Shown here one piece after another: positions 61,177 to 64,000 of a stretch of DNA of 64,000 nt. Under the pieces are notes generated by a model. That model worked only from the letters and a program-made list of their open reading frames with translations. It was not told the DNA's origin and did not search any database. The DNA lies in contig CAYRBJ010000006.1 in NCBI GenBank assembly GCA_964422615.1, positions 25,223 through 89,222 of the forward strand. The letters are read 5' to 3'. Numbering within the stretch: position 1 is the stretch's first letter; each line of letters opens with the position of its first letter. Source of the stretch: DATLWN01 sp964422615 (lineage in GTDB: Bacteria > Pseudomonadota > Zetaproteobacteria > Mariprofundales > Mariprofundaceae). A program made the position numbers and the translations under genes.

Positions 61177-62094
61177 TCAGTGGCCGAGGATCTCGTCCCA
61201 GCTGGCGGTGGCGGTGCCGACCTTGCCGACGACGACGCCGGCGGCGCGATTGGCATGCTGCGCTGCCACCAGCGGCGCATCACCGCGGGCCAGGCAGGCG
61301 GTGAACACGGCGATGACCGTATCCCCGGCGCCGGTGACGTCGAACACGTCGCGGGCGGCGGTCGGGATATGGTGGCAGGTGCTGCCATCGTACAGGGTCA
61401 TGCCTTTCTCCGAGCGGGTGATCAGCACCAGTTGCAGATCCAGCGTTCCGTGCAGGCGGCGGGCGATGTCCTCGACGTGGCCATCTTCGTTGATTGCCGC
61501 CATGCCGGCCATGGCCGAGGCCTCGTGCAGATTCGGGGTGATGACGGTGGCATGGGCGTAGGCCGCGGTATGCTCGGGTTTCGGGTCGATGGCGATGGTT
61601 TTACCTTGCATGTGTACGATCAGCCAGGCGATGAAATCCGGTGACAACACGCCCTTGCCATAGTCCGACAGAATCACGGCCTGGGCTTCGGGCAGCAGCG
61701 AAAGCACGGCCTGTTCCAGCTTGGTCCGTGTCTCAGGACTGATCGGCTGCTTCCATTCGTGATCGTAGCGTACGACCTGCTGGTGGCGGGCGATGACACG
61801 CGTCTTGACCCCCGTCGGGCGGCCGTCGAGCTTGGTGATGATGCCGCTGACGTCGGTATGCATCTGCTCGAGGTTGTGGCGAATCCATTTCCCGGGCTCG
61901 TCGTTGCCGACGACGCCGATCATCGCCGCGGGTTCTTTCAGGGCGTAAAGGTTCTGCACCACGTTGGCCGAGCCGCCGAGCCTGCGGTCGATGCGCTCGA
62001 CCTCGACGACGGGCACCGGCGCCTCCGGGGAGATGCGCGACACATCGCCCCAAACGAATTCGTCCACGATGATGTCGCCGATGACCAGAATCAT
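61177..62094 (-). CDS. rfaE1: D-glycero-beta-D-manno-heptose-7-phosphate kinase (stand-alone HldE N-domain)
   Basis: A 305-aa PfkB/ribokinase-family sugar kinase. LVIGDIIVDEFVWGDVSRISPEAPVP is the family N-terminus (shown here as its first and last parts, positions 3-28), GGSANVVQNL a substrate motif, and DVTGAGDTVIAVFTACLA the catalytic-base motif. It lacks the nucleotidyltransferase half of HldE, which is encoded separately by rfaE2 at 1.3-1.8 kb. With gmhA it supplies two further steps of heptose activation; gmhB is not in the window. Confidence 0.93.
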   Translation of the reverse strand: MILVIGDIIVDEFVWGDVSRISPEAPVPVVEVERIDRRLGGSANVVQNLYALKEPAAMIGVVGNDEPGKWIRHNLEQMHTDVSGIITKLDGRPTGVKTRVIARHQQVVRYDHEWKQPISPETRTKLEQAVLSLLPEAQAVILSDYGKGVLSPDFIAWLIVHMQGKTIAIDPKPEHTAAYAHATVITPNLHEASAMAGMAAINEDGHVEDIARRLHGTLDLQLVLITRSEKGMTLYDGSTCHHIPTAARDVFDVTGAGDTVIAVFTACLARGDAPLVAAQHANRAAGVVVGKVGTATASWDEILGH

Positions 62095-62233
62095 GCGCGA
62101 ATCCTAGCAAGCGGCCCGTTGATGGGCCATGAGCCCGAGCATGGGCGGGCCACCGCGGTAGCGATCGGTTGGTCCGTCATCCTTCTCGTGGCGACACGAT
62201 CAGAACCTGCCGTATTGCTGGATTGGCGCGGCA

Positions 62234-63073
62234 TCATGCCGGAACACGCATCAGGGCATAGATTCCCTTCCGCCAGTGCGGAACCAGGTCGCGCATCCGG
62301 GCCACGCTGATCGCCAGCTGCCCGCGCTTTCTGTTGTAGGGCGAATAATAGCGGCATTCGAGCAAATCCAGGCCGAAGAAATCGGCGATGTCTTGCATGT
62401 CCTCCCGGCTCAGCTCGTGATTGTGCCGATCGTAATAGGGTATGCCGTGCGTGACCAGCGGTTGCTGCTCCAGATAGTGCCTCTTCATGTTCCACATGAT
62501 GGATTTGCCGCGAAGCAGGCGCGAGATGTTGTGGAACGAGGCGATGTTGGGGGCATCGATCAGGATCACGCCACCAGGGCGGGTGATGCGGATGAGCTCC
62601 TCGATGGGCTTGCGGGGCGAATAGGTGAAATGCTCGATGGTTTGGGCCAATACGACGGCATCGAAGGTATGGTCATCGAATGGGGCCGGATCCGCCTCCA
62701 GGTGCCAGCGCCGGTATTCGATCTTAAGCGGCGCATAGATCGGTAACGTTTCATAGATATCCGAGGCATAGGCCTCGAATCCCGCCTGCCGGAAGACGAT
62801 GGGCTGGGTTCCGAAGCCGGCGCCGGCATCGAGCACATGGGAACCGGTAGGCAGATGGGAGGCGATGACCTGCAGCAGCAGGGCGAAGCGGTCCAAGCTG
62901 CCGTAAAAGTAATTATCGATGTCATCGATGCTCGGCATGTAGCGGCGCACCCATGCCTCGTCATGCGCGATCGCATCGACAAGCAGCGGGCGCAGCCTGT
63001 TCCAGGCGTCAATGACAGACTTTCTGGCCTGCGGTTTGTAGGCGGCATTCACCGCCTGCGCACCTTCCGTCAC
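62234..63073 (-). CDS. Class I SAM-dependent methyltransferase in LPS locus
   Basis: A 279-aa protein with SAM motif VLDAGAGFGTQPIVFRQAG and motif FDAVVLAQTIEHFTYSP, followed by LIRITRPGGVILIDAPN. The C-terminal KRGQLAISVARMRDL is unusual. The acceptor is unknown; coupling (GTGA overlap) to the upstream glycosyltransferase suggests a sugar or LPS precursor. The start is GTG at 63073. A 139-bp gap separates it from rfaE1. Confidence 0.85.
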   Translation of the reverse strand: MTEGAQAVNAAYKPQARKSVIDAWNRLRPLLVDAIAHDEAWVRRYMPSIDDIDNYFYGSLDRFALLLQVIASHLPTGSHVLDAGAGFGTQPIVFRQAGFEAYASDIYETLPIYAPLKIEYRRWHLEADPAPFDDHTFDAVVLAQTIEHFTYSPRKPIEELIRITRPGGVILIDAPNIASFHNISRLLRGKSIMWNMKRHYLEQQPLVTHGIPYYDRHNHELSREDMQDIADFFGLDLLECRYYSPYNRKRGQLAISVARMRDLVPHWRKGIYALMRVPA

Positions 63074-63846
63074 GGCAGATGCTCCGGCGGACGCTTGCGG
63101 TTCAGTTCGGCGGTGGCCCGCTTGGCATAGCGGTAGAAGGTGCCCTCGAAATTGCCGAGCGCCAGCACGAAACCTGCCCAGCCGTCGAGAAAGCCGAGCT
63201 TCAGCACATAGATGCGCACGAAGGCCCAGATGCCGTGCGCCAGCGCCCGGCCCATACCTACCTTCTTCCCTTTGCGTGCGAGCTTGGTGGCGCCCAGGGA
63301 GGAGTAGCGCTGCATCTTGCCGATCAATTGCTCAAGGCTCTGGAACGGCACCTGCACGATGGCGGATTGCAGGTAGGCCACCTTGCCGTGGATCTCGAAG
63401 GCTTCATGTACCTCTTCGCTATCGTCGAAGACCAGGGCGCCCTTGCGGAACAACTGCGGCTGCCGGTAGTCCGGGTACCAGCCGCAATGCTTGATCCAGC
63501 GGCCCATGAACCAGTTGCGCCGGGGCACGTAGTAAGCGTCGGCCTGTGGATCCTGTAGTACGGCGCGCATCTCGGCCTGTGCTTCGGGCGTGCAGCGCTC
63601 GTCCGCATCGAGGCTGAACACCCATTCGTAGCGGCAGGCGGCGATGGCATCGTTGCGCAGCTTGCCGAAGCCGCTGAATGCCAGTTGCCTGACTTCGGCG
63701 CCATGCTCGGCGGCGATGCTGGCCGTGCCGTCGGTGCTGTGGGAATCGAGCACCAGTACCTCGTCGGCCCACGCCACGCTTTTGACGGCATCGGCGATCT
63801 TGTCGGCCTCATTAAAAGCGATGATGTAGGCGGAAACCTTGGTCAC
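63070..63846 (-). CDS. Family 2 glycosyltransferase (WaaE/KdtX-like)
   Basis: A 258-aa GT-A enzyme. AYIIAFNEADKIADAV at the N-terminus, VLVLDSHSTDGT, FSLDADERCTPE (the DxD-like metal motif) and RRNWFMGRWIKHCGWYPDY match the LPS-core beta-glucosyltransferase group WaaE. The GTG start at 63846 with GAGGAAGGGG upstream overlaps the preceding stop by 4 bp. It likely adds a hexose to the heptose core; donor not certain. Confidence 0.88.
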   Translation of the reverse strand: MTKVSAYIIAFNEADKIADAVKSVAWADEVLVLDSHSTDGTASIAAEHGAEVRQLAFSGFGKLRNDAIAACRYEWVFSLDADERCTPEAQAEMRAVLQDPQADAYYVPRRNWFMGRWIKHCGWYPDYRQPQLFRKGALVFDDSEEVHEAFEIHGKVAYLQSAIVQVPFQSLEQLIGKMQRYSSLGATKLARKGKKVGMGRALAHGIWAFVRIYVLKLGFLDGWAGFVLALGNFEGTFYRYAKRATAELNRKRPPEHLP

Positions 63847-64000
63847 GCTTCCCCTTCCTCCAGTTCCCCGATGCCCCTGATTGCCCGGATGCGCTTTTGC
63901 TCCAGGCATTTGCGCAGCAGCTGATCGTTCTCAGGTACCCTGCGCCGATCCTCCTCCGGATGCCACAAATGCCATACTGGGCAGCCTCGCAGATTGCACC
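63843..64000 (-). CDS. C-terminal fragment of a glycosyltransferase (cut by window edge)
   Basis: The last 51 codons of a gene running off the right edge. WHLWHPEEDRRRVPENDQLL resembles the C-terminal GT-A acceptor region in which an HLxHP motif precedes DR and N..LL. The GTGA overlap with the WaaE-like gene shows one operon of LPS-core transferases. Confidence 0.7.
   Translation of the reverse strand, partial: CNLRGCPVWHLWHPEEDRRRVPENDQLLRKCLEQKRIRAIRGIGELEEGEA

Noticed and set aside
1..64000. CRISPR arrays, insertion sequences, rRNA operons
   Set aside because: No regularly spaced repeats, transposase-like frames, terminal inverted repeats with target duplications, or rRNA-like sequence were seen.

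Overview
The window reads as a chromosomal segment of a Gram-negative, ubiquinone-using proteobacterium with high G+C (roughly 60%, judged by eye). The evidence is LptD/SurA, LpxC, KdsB and heptose genes, UbiG, LpoA, DksA, LipB, Orn, PdxB/PdxA and a complete mraZ-to-lpxC division and cell-wall cluster with the gammaproteobacterial order. Some traits fit a typical gammaproteobacterium less well: FtsI carries a C-terminal PASTA domain and the two HldE activities sit on separate genes. A Zetaproteobacterium-like or early-branching gamma lineage is my best guess, but it is an inference. I see no rRNA, intact tRNA, IS element or CRISPR array.

Layout. 1-5.3 kb (minus): start of orn, pdxB, rfaE2, a DolP-like BON lipoprotein, a small membrane protein, an unrecognised conserved gene, gmhA, yraN and rsmI; lpoA diverges from rsmI. 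This is an elaborated version of the rsmI-lpoA-yraN-diaA-dolP envelope locus. 7.2-7.7 kb: remnant of a VOC/4-hydroxyphenylpyruvate-dioxygenase-like gene. 7.7-20.4 kb: housekeeping genes (cupin, CNB-DUF1003 membrane protein, acnA, pcm, slipin/nfeD, uup, gamma-glutamylcyclotransferase-like gene, ycgN, corA, folE, histidine phosphatase). 20.5-24.2 kb: a TbpB-like surface lipoprotein, a Slam (DUF560) outer-membrane translocon and a DUF3187-like outer-membrane protein. This is the most interesting accessory locus. 24.3-30.6 kb (minus): flavodoxin, algH/yqgE, pdxA, surA, lptD, ubiG. 30.7-36.8 kb: peptide-type ABC permease pair with nagZ, moeB-rhodanese, mscS, lipB, dksA. 36.8-41.7 kb: CHASE2 adenylate cyclase, NmrA-like protein, then an orphan-rich islet with two small membrane proteins, a strong intrinsic terminator, a tRNA-Glu 3'-end-like fragment and a SpoIIAA/STAS-like protein.

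41.7-60.3 kb (minus): lpxC preceded by ftsZ, ftsA, ftsQ, ddl, murB, murC, murG, ftsW, murD, mraY, murF, murE, ftsI, ftsL, rsmH and mraZ. Nearly every junction overlaps by 1-11 bp. Upstream of mraZ is a promoter with consensus TTGACA, three 10-bp-spaced TGGG-type boxes and a perfect inverted repeat. 60.4-64.0 kb (minus): kdsB, rfaE1, a SAM methyltransferase and two glycosyltransferases (the last cut by the window edge) for LPS core synthesis.

Most of the window serves the cell envelope: precursor synthesis (mur/ftsI), recycling (nagZ, possibly the permeases), LPS inner core (gmhA, rfaE1, rfaE2, kdsB) and outer-membrane assembly (surA, lptD, dolP-like, Slam).
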